From Siphonodentalium dalli (Eukaryota; Mollusca; Scaphopoda; Gadilida; Siphonodentaliidae): a DNA stretch of 64,000 nucleotides. The DNA lies in contig CP136064.1 of NCBI GenBank assembly GCA_032622095.1, positions 143,919,954-143,983,953 on the forward strand. Reading direction: 5' to 3'. A program made the translations under genes and the position numbers. The notes beneath the pieces were generated by a model that saw only the letters and a list, made by a program, of their open reading frames with translations, was not told the origin of the DNA and searched no databases. Positions 24,881 through 34,815 of this stretch are shown here, piece by piece; within the stretch, counting starts at the first letter, position 1, and each line of letters begins with the position of its first letter.

Positions 24881-25460
24881 TTTATCTAGTCAGTTCGTAC
24901 TAGTAAGCCAGCCCAGTCTGGTATTTGAAAAAATATTTCAGAGTTATGGTCCTTGTATTGTTCGATTTCACAACTACTTATTACAATTCAACTGTTTTCA
25001 AAACACTGGGCAGTGCAGTATAAATCTTGAAGGAGTCAATATTTTCAAATTGGGAGTAGTTAGAAAGTCCCCACTCATGTTCATTATGAGTGATTTTAAC
25101 ATATTGTTTTTATGATTACGTTATAATTTATATCCATGTTTCAAATCGGAACAAAAAGTCGGATGACTTGTTTCGAAATAAATGATACTGATACTGATTA
25201 TGAAACTCTCTAATGTCCCCCGTTGTCAAAGACACAGCAGTGTGTGTTTCCTAGGCTTTGTGTGTGTTTTACGAAGTGATAAAAGTTCCCACTCATTTTC
25301 AGCCTTTTAGGTTGTTAATGCAGTAACTTTGAGAAACAAAAACTGTATGCAATTTTTAAATGAGACTATGTGGAATGAGTTTATAAACCACCCAGTCTGG
25401 TTTTTGACATATATTCAAAGCTAATATGGTCATCAGTTTGTCAATTCACGACTTTTTTTT
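24880..25460 (+). repeat. Degenerate direct repeat pair around a retroposon-like tail
   Basis: The phrases around 24895-24990 (CAGCCCAGTCTGGTATTTGA, then TATGGTCCTTG, TTCGATTTCACAAC) and 25385-25455 (CACCCAGTCTGGTTTTTGA, TATGGTCATCAG, CAATTCACGAC) are diverged copies of one sequence about 480 bp apart. They appear to be internal units of an old dispersed repeat. No coding is seen. Confidence 0.4.
25125..25198 (+). repeat. Candidate non-LTR retroposon 3' end with GATACT tail
   Basis: The segment ends CGAAATAAATGATACTGATA, a purine-rich end running into a short GATACT repeat. This is typical of 3' tails of LINE/SINE copies with simple-repeat ends. No ORF or target duplication is visible, so the boundary on the left is a guess. 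Confidence 0.3.
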
Positions 25461-25691
25461 AATTTTTGTTAGTGCTAAAAGTAAAACTGACAAAGAGGAT
25501 CAGATTAAAGGAGGGCCCATAGTTATATCCGATCTACGGTCTATCGTAAAGATGTTTGCAATTTATCGCAAAGTGTTGTGATTTACCAACATACTAGTAA
25601 TTTCAGAAACCATGTACCGTACATGTATTTGTACATAGATGTTGGAAAGTGACAGGAGGGTTTTCAAAAGTTGAACACAAATTTGGCGGGT

Positions 25692-25706
25692 GGGGGGGGG
25701 GGGGGG
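25692..25706 (+). repeat. Homopolymer G15 tract
   Basis: An uninterrupted run of G follows GGCGGGT. Further runs of G or C of eight or more occur at 1485-1495, 3104-3118, 25874-25885, 41347-41354 (C), 49646-49659 and 62038-62059. In the last case the tract is at the end of a mobile element. Confidence 0.85.
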
Positions 25707-25886
25707 TGGTGCTGAGCTGCCTTTCTGTCGATAGTAATTAGCATACAATATTGTTACCGGTATTTCATTTCCTCGACTTCCAAATTAAACCAATGGAAGT
25801 GCTTTCATGTTTAAATAGTACATATATAGTTATATCCGATATTGTATATGTAAATTGTATGTTGTGTATTATCGGGGGGGGGGGGT

Positions 25887-26090
25887 GAGCCTGGGTGGTC
25901 AGTGGTCCAATGAGCACGGCACCGGTCACCAAGCTGTAGGATCTCGGCTCATGACAGACAGGGGTTCGATTCATTTGTGGCGACCTCTGCTCCAGATTCC
26001 AGCCTGAAGAAAACTTTACAATGATCGTGGTGTACATATGACATGTGCAGACAGTGCATCGTGAATACATATTGTACCGGTAGGTGACTA
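25887..26090 (+). mobile_element. tRNA-headed SINE-like element
   Basis: A box A-like TGGTCAGTGG (25894-25903) and a near-perfect box B GGTTCGATTC (25963-25972) give an internal RNA polymerase III promoter. The intervening sequence does not make a clean cloverleaf and the A-to-B distance is long, so this is a tRNA-derived SINE head rather than a tRNA gene. The 3' boundary is unclear; it lies before the hairpin-headed element at about 26141. Confidence 0.5.
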
Positions 26091-26140
26091 ACCATAAATC
26101 ACATGGTTTCCACCACCAACAAATGATCTGGCATCATTGT

Positions 26141-28335
26141 TAGCTCAACTTACTTTGTAAGTTTGATCATTGTTAGCTCAACTTACTTTGTAAGTTTGAG
26201 CTATTGCCATGTGTTGGCGTCCGTCGTTTGTGTGTATGTGTGTCCACCAACAATTTCCTTTACCGAGGACAACATGTCGTATCTTTGGTCTGATCTTTAT
26301 GAAATTTGTCATGAATGTTGATATTGATATGTATATGGGAACGAGTCATCATGGGGTCATTTGGCCAAAAAAATATGGCCACTGGTGGCCATCTTGGATT
26401 TCAAAATTAAATCCATTGGCGCGCGTTCTACGGGCCGTACTCTTTGTGTGAATATCATACTCTCAGGTGCCAAATAATAGTGTCAGCACGATTAATAATT
26501 TTGAAGAAAACTCCCAACGATCACTATTATTTGGAATTGAGTCATACTAGTACATGTAGAGTGAAATTGACATCACTATTATTAATTTCAGCCTAAATCC
26601 CCACACATCACTATTATTTGGCCATCACGATTATTAGGCACATGAGAGTAAGTGGATGGGTACGAGTCATTTTAGAATCATTCGGTCAAAAAACATGGCC
26701 GCGGGTGGCCATCTTGGATTTTACTCTTTGCATCACTAAATCCTTTGACACATCCTACAGACCACATCTCTGACCCTTTCATCACCAAACTTCATATGGA
26801 TCATCGGGGCGACCTCTAAATGGGAACGGGTCATTTTGGGGTCATTTGGCCAAAAAACATGGCCACCGTCAGCCATCTTGGAATTTACTCTTTGCATCAG
26901 TAAATACTTTTTCGCACACCCTACAGACCACAACCCTGATCCGATCATCACCAAACTTCATATTCATCATTGGGGTTGCCCCTAGTGTTGCATGAATAAT
27001 TTTGGGGGTAATTAAAATCGGTCAAAAACATGGCCGTTGGTGGCCATCTTGGATTTCAAAATTTAATCCATTGGCGCGGGGTACAGGCCATACTGTTCGT
27101 CTGATCATCATAAAATTTGTTATGAATGTTGACATTTACATGTAGATGGGAACGAGTCATTTTAGCATCAATCGGCTAAAACATGGCCACTGGCGGCCAT
27201 CTTGGATATTACTCTTTGCATCACTAAATCATTTGACACATCTCACAGCCCACATCCCTGATCTGATCATCACTAAACTTCATATGGATCATTGGGGTGA
27301 CATCTAGATGGGAACGAGTCATTTTGGGGTCATTTGGCCACAAAACATGGCCGCTGGCAGCCATATTGGATTTTACTCTTTGCATCACTAAATACTTTTG
27401 ACACACCATACATACCACGTTCCTGATCTGACCATCACCAAACTGCATATGGATCATCGGGGTAACCTCTTGATGGGAACTAGTCATTTTAGGGTCATTC
27501 GTCCATTTTGGATTTTACCCTCTGTATATATACATGACTAGATATTTATACAAAATCCATTAGCATGTGTTATAGATCGATCTGTTTGTTTGATCTTCAT
27601 GGATGTTGACATGTTGATGGGAGCGAGTAATTTTGGGGTCATTCGGCAAAAAAAACATGGCCGCCGATGGCCATTTTAGAATTTACTCTTTGCATCATTA
27701 AATCCTTTGGTACACCCAACAGACCACATCCCTGATCCGATCATTGTGAAACTTGTCATGAATGTTGATATTGACATCTAGATGGGAACGAGTTATTTTT
27801 GGGGGTCATTCAACCAAAAAACATGGCCGCTGGTGGCCATCTTGGGATTTCTAATTGAATCCGTTGACGCGGGCTACAGGCCATACTGTTTGTCTGATCT
27901 TCATGAAAATTATAATGGATATTGACATAAGGATGAAGATGGGAACGAGTCATTTTAGGGTCATTCGGCCAAAAAACGTGGCCATCGTGCATTTTACTCT
28001 TAGGATCACTAAATCCTTTGACACACCCTACAGACCATATCCCTGATCTGATCGTCACCAAACTTAATATTGATTATAGGGGTTATCTTGATGGGAACAC
28101 GTCATTTTGGTGTCATTCGGCAAAAAAATATGGTTGCAACAGGCCAGTTTGGTTTTTACTCTTTGTATGACTAAATATTATCATTAGCATGGGCTGCAGG
28201 ATATTTATTGTTTTGGTGTCTCTTCACATTTACATCTTTTTTCAATTAGCACCTTCCCTAATTCCTCCATTTACTGTCAACCATTAAATTATTCCGCTAC
28301 CTAAGTTGGGCTACAGTGTCATTGACACTTTCATT
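26141..28335 (+). mobile_element. Hairpin-headed repeat element, family i, long copy
   Basis: The head is a hairpin: TAGCTCAACTTAC, three T, then the inverted arm ending GAGCTA (26174-26204). A 33-bp partial duplication of it lies just upstream. Next come TTGCCATG and a cgtccgtcg-type box, then about eleven diverged units of roughly 160 bp. Each unit carries GGGAACGAGTCATTTT, GGTCATTCGGCC, AAAACATGGCC, GCCATCTTGGATTTTACTC and a GATCATCACCAAACTTCAT-like phrase. The 3' end has AGTGTCATTGACACT, a 7-bp-stem hairpin, then TTCATTA. Many small ORFs here only translate the repeat. A TA MITE interrupts it at 26460-26648. It is non-autonomous; its mobilising enzyme is unknown. Confidence 0.8.
26460..26648. 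mobile_element. 189-bp MITE with TA target duplication
   Basis: Imperfect TIRs begin CTCTCAGGTGCC on the left and CTCTCATGTGCC on the right. TA flanks both ends. The interior repeats CACTATTATTTGG several times, giving dense palindromes. It interrupts the regular unit spacing of the surrounding family-i element, which supports insertion after that element was in place. The TA duplication fits a Tc1/mariner-type mobiliser, an inference. Confidence 0.7.
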
Positions 28336-28355
28336 ATATTGCCTTAGTTGTGGAA

Positions 28356-28582
28356 AGCGATATAAAACCCCCAATATATGTTGCTCATTTATTTATTTTA
28401 TATTTGGGGTTTTACGTCGCTTCCTACATTAAGCTATATCACAGCAAATCCAGATTAATTGTTGGTAGAAGAGACCATGTGTGTTATACATGTACGTGTA
28501 CAATTCAGTACTTGTTTTTTATTTAAGTAATTTACCGGTATGCACCGTCTGCTCACATGTAAACCACGGACCATCGTGAAGA
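28356..28582. other. Unassigned spacer
   Basis: No supported feature between the family-i element and the minisatellite. Confidence 0.45.
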
Positions 28583-28755
28583 TAGCCCATGTTTCCTCTG
28601 TTAATATTCCCATGTTATTATACAAGTAATTAGATGAAGGTAGTCCGTGTTTCCTCTGTCCTTCCCATGTTATAATAATTAGATGTACTAGGTATACCGG
28701 TAGTCCATGTTTCGTCCGTTTCTCCAATGTTATTATCATATTATGCCTACCGGTA
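28583..28755. repeat. Three-copy minisatellite, 55-60-bp unit
   Basis: Units start at 28583, 28641 and 28701, each with TAGyCCrTGTTTC, a CCyrTGTTATwATA block and an ACCGG end. The 120-codon ORF on the minus strand across this region is a translation of the repeat and is not credited as a gene. Confidence 0.7.
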
Positions 28756-29324
28756 TAGGGGTCCGGGGCATATACATGTACAGGTAGTCGAGGGCTCTGT
28801 CTGTCCGAGCATATCACTTTGTAACCCAGGTGTTAATTATCGGAATTTGTTATCTTTTGGTGAAAGCATAGGTTGTTACCCACATTAGTTAGGCTAATTA
28901 TTCAAGGTATGTAACTTTGTTCCATAATTCTGTTGTAGGAGAATGGTCAATTTCATGACAATTAGGTGTTGGAAATTGATATTTCTATCTATAATTGTAG
29001 ATATATATTGCATACATTTAGCACCTGTGGACCTGGTTGAGTTTTCTGTGGTACGATGGTTCACATCCATCCTCAAACTACTTATGTCATCTATTGGCAT
29101 TTGTTTATAATGTGAAGGGGTATATGGCTTGAGACCCCACCACAGTTCAATTCACACCAGGTTCTCAGCTTTAGATTATGTTGGCCATGTACCGACTACT
29201 AGTAAGTTTACGATTAAACCGTAAATTCACATTACATACCGGTATAAATGATGATGTTGGAATTTTTCGATAGTTTCTGATGGACCAGTTGCTGCCAACA
29301 GTTTCTGTCATAATACCTACTTAG
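28756..29324. other. Unassigned stretch
   Basis: No gene or bounded repeat was recognised. Confidence 0.4.
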
Positions 29325-29635
29325 GTGCTATATAATACCTAACTTACATGTAGGTGCTGAATAGTATATACTTTTAATAGTACCATATAGTAGCTAATTT
29401 GGTACTATATAATACCTAAGTACTTTATAGTACTATTATAAAGTTAGGGACTATATAATACATAATAGTTGTATACATGTAGCTACTATATAGTAGCTAA
29501 TTAGGTACTATATAATACCTAATTACGTAATAGTAGCTATATCATATAGATACAAATAGTACCTAAATTTAGGCACTATATAACACCTAATATAGGTACT
29601 TTATATTAGCTATATCATATCGGTATAGTAGGTAT
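29325..29635. repeat. Degenerate palindrome cluster, TAGGTACTATATAATACCTA type
   Basis: The segment is built almost wholly from variants of the self-complementary phrase TAGGTACTATATAATACCTA and TAGCTACTATATAGTAGCTA, in no fixed period. It can fold in many alternative ways. It may be an expanded AT-rich palindromic microsatellite or the core of an inverted-repeat element; no outer boundary or target duplication was found. Confidence 0.6.
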
Positions 29636-29861
29636 ATTTTAAGAGTGTCATGATACGTTTTGTGCCCACGGCTGTGGGTGAAGTTCACAACTTTTTATAG
29701 ATAACCATGTCCTAATTTCATGAAAACCAATACTCTGTTGGTAACTTAAGTATAGATCTACTGATTCCAACGATACCAGATTTGTATTTTTTTGAACTTG
29801 TTCAATGGGAAAAATCCAAAGTTAAATTGAGGTCCTGTTGTTTTTTGTTTATAAACATTAA

Positions 29862-30504
29862 ATGTGGATTATCTCTTTGTAAACATGTATTATATAGTTA
29901 CCGGGGTATAAAATATTTGATTTGAATCGAAGACTCCTGTCCGTAAATGCTTCTATTGATTAATATTAATTTTATTTCGAATATTTTCTGGTCTAAAAAG
30001 GTGTGATTGTTCAGCTAACAAACAATAGTGACAGTAAGACAGTCTAGTCTGACTATGCCACCCCCTCGAATATACAATATAATATTTGTCAAATGTATTA
30101 TTCATTAATATGTGTATATTGAAATAAAATATCCTATCCTATCCTATCCTAGTGGTTACTGTTAACAGAGACCAGAAATTTATTGTACAATTTTGTCACA
30201 AATAAACGTTAATTATACTCATTATCGCTTATATCTGTCGAACAAAACAATACAAACAATCAATCTGGGACATTTGACTTTCGGTGCGTAGGCATATGAA
30301 CAGCCCAGTGCTCTATATCGCAATATGGTATCATCCGAATGGTCTGTTCTAAATATAGACACATACACGGTCCCGATTTAATATTCGAAATAAAATCAAT
30401 ATTAATTGATAGAAGCTTTTCCGGACAGGGGTCTTCAGTTCATATCTATTATCTAATACCCACGCAACTATTGAAAATTTGTTATTTAAAGAGATAATCC
30501 ATCT
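29862..30504. mobile_element. TTAA-flanked element, family B, copy 2
   Basis: This is collinear with 4480-4991 from TIR to TIR, flanked by TTAA at 29858-29861 and 30505-30508. It is 643 bp, longer mainly because of a short retroposon inserted at 30031-30154. Both copies share the central GGTTACTGTTAACAGAGACC phrase. Confidence 0.85.
30031..30154 (+). mobile_element. Short retroposon with (TATCC)n tail inside the family-B element
   Basis: About 119 bp interrupts the family-B sequence exactly at CAATAGTG, with TAGTG repeated at both sides (30026-30030 and 30150-30154). The uninterrupted site exists in copy 1 (CAATAGTGGTTACTG). The insert ends GAAATAAAATATCC followed by tandem TATCC, typical of target-primed retroposition with a simple-repeat tail. 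It has no tRNA head, so it is probably a 5'-truncated LINE or SINE. Confidence 0.8.
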
Positions 30505-30686
30505 TTAACAGTGATTTCGCTATACTGACGAGATAGGAAAATGTGCAGAAAGAAAATAATGTATAATAATAATTGAGAAAAGCAATGAAATTATGAGTTT
30601 ACCCCAGTGACAATTTTGGGAATCACTACATATTTTTCAAGATTAATTCTATATTGATCATTGTGTGCCATGATTATAGTTGTTTT
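30505..30686. other. Unassigned spacer
   Basis: AT-rich spacer between two elements, with nothing recognised. Confidence 0.4.
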
Positions 30687-30688
30687 TA

Positions 30689-31688
30689 TGGGAGGACAAC
30701 TTCACATTTAATAATTAATTGTGCTTAAGCACAATAAAATATGCTTAAGCGCAATTAATGACGCTTAAACATAATTATTTGTGCTTAAGCGCAATTAATT
30801 GCGCTTAAGCACAATTCATGGTTATATGTAACTAAACACCCATGGTAATAAATAGGTTTATCCATAACTTAACCTTAACTCCTATTGACATATCACCTCT
30901 TGATTTCATTGGTTTGGATGGGTAGGGAGCTAGCCTGACTTCTTTATCAAAATGGCTGACTCGCAATAGTACCGGTATTACCTTCTGTTTTGGTTGGAGC
31001 GACTTGTGATAGCATTATATTATCATCCGTATATATTAGTTGGGATTATTCGCGATAGCACTTTTGGGACAGGGGTGCTGATAATATGAAAGTAGGGTTT
31101 TCCCCCTGATTTAAATCAATAAGTAAACCATATGAGGTAAGCAAGCCCTCATGCAGTGACAGCATATGCATGCTATGAACTATATGACCATAGTATTGGG
31201 TCAAATATGTGTTAAACTTAAAATACATTAAAAAACATCATATAACAAATTACTAGAGTTCTGGGATGGAGACATCAATTCTTTGGATATAGGGATGCTG
31301 ATAATATGTAATTAGGTATTATCATTGTTGAACACATAGTCACAGTTAAATGTTGAGTACTCAGGCTTATTTTAAAACAGGTTAAAAGTAGCCCAAATGT
31401 TCCTCTTGTGTTGACAGGTGATACACCAAGTCATGCCAATAGTTTATGGGTATATGTAGGTTAGATAGTGGTTACAATTACGCTTAATCACAATTAATTA
31501 AGCGAAATTCATTAAGCTTAAACGCAATCAATTGCGCTTAAGCACAATTCATTAAGCCTAAGCGTAGATGTCCTATTTGTGCTTAAACAGAATATGTGGT
31601 ATTTGCGCATAAAAGCGCAATTATTTGTGCTTAATCAATCAATTGTGCTTAAGATCAATTCATTATTGAATGTGAATTTGGCCTCCCA
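30689..31688. mobile_element. 1-kb foldback element with GCTTAAGC palindromes, TA-flanked
   Basis: The ends match as imperfect TIRs of about 40 bp starting TGGGAGGACAACTTCACATT on the left and TGGGAGGCCAAATTCACATT on the right strand. TA lies on each side. Both subterminal zones are packed with AATTGTGCTTAAGCACAATT-type palindromes in both orientations, while the middle (30830-31480) is ordinary sequence. No transposase ORF is present. A stray end of the same family (TTGGCCTCCCATAAATA) lies near 45530. Class unknown; the TA flank is compatible with a mariner-like mobiliser. Confidence 0.7.
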
Positions 31689-31799
31689 TAATATTATGTT
31701 TTAGCTTGTATATTGATGTATTCATTATGAGAATATGACAGTAGGAACTTAGGCAAAACGTACCATTGCGAGTAACGGGATGGATCGAGGGCGTTCGAC

Positions 31800-32045
31800 A
31801 TGTCTGGCGTCACAATATCAAGCTCGATCGACCGTGGAAACAAGGGCTATCTTATGCACCCATGTGTCATTGCAGACACACCAGTCATCATGTGTCTCAA
31901 TCAGAAAACTGTTGCCCAGTATTTCACAAATAAGCAAGATCAGATGTCTTATTTAACATTAGCTGACGGATTATGTTCACTTCTAAATAACAGAGGCGGA
32001 TTCCAGTCTCAGCTAGCTGGACCACTGATTGGGAAAACTCAGTAG
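31800..32045 (+). CDS. Possible short ORF or exon, unrecognised (81 aa)
   Basis: The frame opens with ATG and ends at a TAG, in sequence that is less AT-biased than its surroundings and not visibly repetitive. The translation contains DRGNKGYLMHPCVIADTPVI and YLTLADGLCSLLNNRGG, with ordinary composition and no low-complexity runs. No domain, signal peptide or membrane segment is evident. A second overlapping frame (32029-32382, 117 codons, +) follows in another phase and looks weaker. Either could be a fragment of a host gene or of an old element. Confidence 0.3.
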   Translation: MSGVTISSSIDRGNKGYLMHPCVIADTPVIMCLNQKTVAQYFTNKQDQMSYLTLADGLCSLLNNRGGFQSQLAGPLIGKTQ

Positions 32046-33186
32046 TTATCTAGAAAATGTGCTCATTTGTTTTTATTCGAGTTTCTCAATTTGTCCCCTG
32101 ACTGCAAACACAGGCAGTTTGTGTGAAATCGGTCCCCACTTATTCACTTTATTAACCATGTATAATGTACCCTCATGTCATACACACACCGCTTCAAAAA
32201 TACATCCGTGTGTCCTCTCATTGAATGGAAAAAACCTAAATAAGAAAAGACGGTCTACGCGAAGTAACTCCGTCAGTCGGGTCAAATTCTACCTCGTACG
32301 GCTTCGGGGAGGGAACTCTATGAGTATCGAATCTCTATCATCAAGAATAAATAAGTCCCCTTTGTGCCGGTGTTCTGCTTAATAAGTACGTTGCCAGATA
32401 AGTCAGTATCTAAAAATAGAACGGCTTAAGCATAGGCCCCGGTGTACACATGTGCTATGGACGAGCTCTGATTGGCTCTGCACATAAAGGTAAAGGTCAT
32501 ACTTCGTGTCGGGATTATACATTTTGCCAAAATTGTTATTTTGCTGTCACTCAAGATTCTGTGTTCTTTGAGAATCAGGTGTCTTGCGGATACCAAAGGT
32601 CCAAACTCTAATTGACGCGGGCAAATTTCACTGACTTTCATTTCAACCTGAATAGAAGATAGATCTAAGAAGATTTACAAGACTTTCGTCCTCTTATAAC
32701 TAGTTGAAGCTTTCCTATGAAACAATAAGGACAAACAGTATAAAAACTCATTATTTGTCAAAACAATCAATGAATCATTGAATGGAACCACCTGGAGGCT
32801 GGAGGACACGGCCAGCGCATATGATTTAACATCAACAACAACATTAACAGCGTAAGTCGTCCAACGCCACACGGTGAACCTACAGCCAAATCAAGGCTCC
32901 TACACCCGCCCGACCAACATACAGATGCAGATCGAACTTGAAACAAGATAATCACAAAGTGAGTATTTACTGTATTATATATTATAATAATATAAGTGTT
33001 TTCCACGTAAAAACATTCAATTAATTCTATTCAATATAATTCATTGTCATTGAGTGATTGACGCGAAATTAGGTTACTTAGTACAACTGACCTCCTCGAT
33101 ACAATCATTATGATTAAACGCTGAAATGCATAAAACTAAAATTCCATGCGTTGAAATTATTCAGATTCAGGGGTCATTGATATTGT
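32046..33186. other. Unassigned, comparatively complex single-copy-like stretch
   Basis: Overlapping short ORFs occur on both strands but none is convincing. Sequence near 32957 (ACAAAGTGAGTATTT) resembles a 5' splice donor, so 32650-32956 could be a non-coding first exon on the plus strand. There is no independent support for that. Confidence 0.3.
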
Positions 33187-33770
33187 TGGGAGATGGATGG
33201 CCGAGTGGTTAGCGTGTTCGACTACCGGCCAGAGGTTTCGCTTAGACCCCGGATCGATTTACCTCGATCCTCGACAAAACAAAAGTCGGGAGCTCCGAGC
33301 GTACCTATATAAAGTACCGTGAATGCCTCACTGAGGTGTCGTGAAGCGGTAATCCTCTCCCGCCCGGTGTCATGTACAGGGATGACACTGGTTTGGTCAC
33401 GCCGTCCCATCGGATGGGGACGTAAATGGCTGTCCCGTGTACAACCATGTGTGCACGATAAAAAACCCTACCGTGGGCAACGATCCACGGGTTAATGGCA
33501 AAATTTCCTGTCAAAATTCCTCCCTTCGGGGCGTAAGTTGGTAGACATTTCAGGTGATGGTGTAATAGAGTTATCTCTCCTCGGTAGTGGTGGTGGAACA
33601 CACTCAGCTGTGTTATGTATATAGTGTATATATGCGGTGGTGAAGTTGAAAAGGACATTTCAGATATTGGTGTGGTGTGGTGTTGTGGTGGAATACATGG
33701 AATTATCTGGTTACTCCTAAAGGAGGTTGCTCATATGTGGGCGCAAAGAAGAAGAAGTAAGTAAGTAAGT
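33187..33770 (+). mobile_element. Long tRNA-headed SINE
   Basis: The head carries box A TGGCCGAGTGGTTA (33198 onward) and a diverged box B GGATCGATTTACC (33251-33263), resembling a serine/leucine-type tRNA. The body includes CCCATCGGATGGGGACGTAA, GTGTGCACGATAAAAAACCC and GGGCGCAAAGAAGAAG, phrases of the kind found in conserved central and 3' domains of invertebrate SINEs. It ends in a GAA/AAGT simple repeat. At about 585 bp it is long for a SINE; a partial internal repeat (GACATTTCAG at two places) may account for part of that. Minus-strand ORFs across it are incidental. Confidence 0.7.
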
Positions 33771-34694
33771 TGCCACATTTTGGTGTGTTGGCTGGTTGGA
33801 AACGGGCCAGCTCGTCCCACTCCCAGATCTACTTGTGGCCATATGCTATAGCGACGAGGTCGCCGAGTCACTATGTGGCCATGGAAACGACGATTAGCTT
33901 TCTTGAGTAAATTCTCCCAGCCTGCAAAGGTATCTGTGTCAACGGCGTCACGGGTGCATTGTATCGCAACTACCGTACCGTAACGGTGCATATATTTATT
34001 ATCGCCAATTCGTTATCGCTAATTTTATCAGGGAATTTCATAGGAAATGGTAGATAAAGAGTGATATACCATGCAAAACAAATCACTCAACCATGCAGGG
34101 TAGATATGCCTACGGCTACATGTATTGTAACGCACAAGTGGTATATAGGACTACATACAGTTCCACCTCTCAACGAATCGGAGGTTGGGAATAAGTCACA
34201 AAGTTCTCCAACATGGGTTACTCTGCAACCACTCTCAACCTGATCCTCCAAGAGAAGGAAACTGCGTGCAGTCCCATATCTCACCAGATACAGTTACAGC
34301 CAAAAGTAACCGAGTGGATAAAATATAAAATGACTTAAATTCTGACACCAGTAGGTATTTGTTAAGCTGGACCTACACCAGCAGAGGGGTGAGTTGCAGG
34401 ATACGAGATCCTAATAATTGAGATTAAATTAAATTAATTATTTATTTAGCACATAGACTATATATAACATTTTAACAGATGTATATTTGTATGGACGGAA
34501 TGTTGAATAATTATATATATGGAAATGAAAATAAGATGGAATATTTTATAAGTTAAATGATCTGAATGAAATGACTATTTATGAAATTATTATATAAATA
34601 AAGTGAGGAATGCATGATGCTACTTTAGAATTAATTTTCCAAATGACTTATTGTAATGATTAAACGAAGCTTTTAGAAACTTTATGAACTTATG
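33771..34694. other. Unassigned stretch
   Basis: No supported gene; AT content rises strongly after about 34420. Confidence 0.4.
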
Positions 34695-34815
34695 AAAATT
34701 TATGAATTTGTGAAAATTAATGAAGTTATGAAAATTATTGCAGATTTTGTGAAAATTAATGAAGTTATGAAAATTAATGCAGATTTTGTGAAAATTAATG
34801 AAGACATGAAAATTA
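34695..34815. repeat. Minisatellite, about 39-bp unit
   Basis: About three tandem units of GAAGTTATGAAAATTA, TTGCAGATTTTGTGAAAATT. The 39-bp unit keeps frame, so a minus-strand ORF shows a 13-residue repeat (SLIFTKSALIFIT). That periodicity is a consequence of the DNA repeat, not evidence of a protein. Confidence 0.75.

Noticed and set aside
25887-25980. Functional tRNA gene
   Set aside because: Boxes A and B are present but the distance is long and no cloverleaf with paired acceptor stem can be drawn; a SINE head fits better.
26141-28335. Several 60-90-codon ORFs containing MTRSHL and HVFWPNDPKMTRSHL-type peptides
   Set aside because: They are translations of the reverse strand of family-i tandem units and recur wherever the repeat occurs.
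28455-28817. 120-codon minus-strand ORF, the longest in the window
   Set aside because: It runs across a three-copy minisatellite and shows the repeat periodicity; no domain is visible.
33187-33275. Functional serine/leucine tRNA gene
   Set aside because: Box B is diverged and the acceptor stem does not pair; the sequence continues into a SINE body and simple-repeat tail.
33305-33658. 117-codon minus-strand ORF
   Set aside because: It lies wholly inside the SINE and reads its antisense strand.
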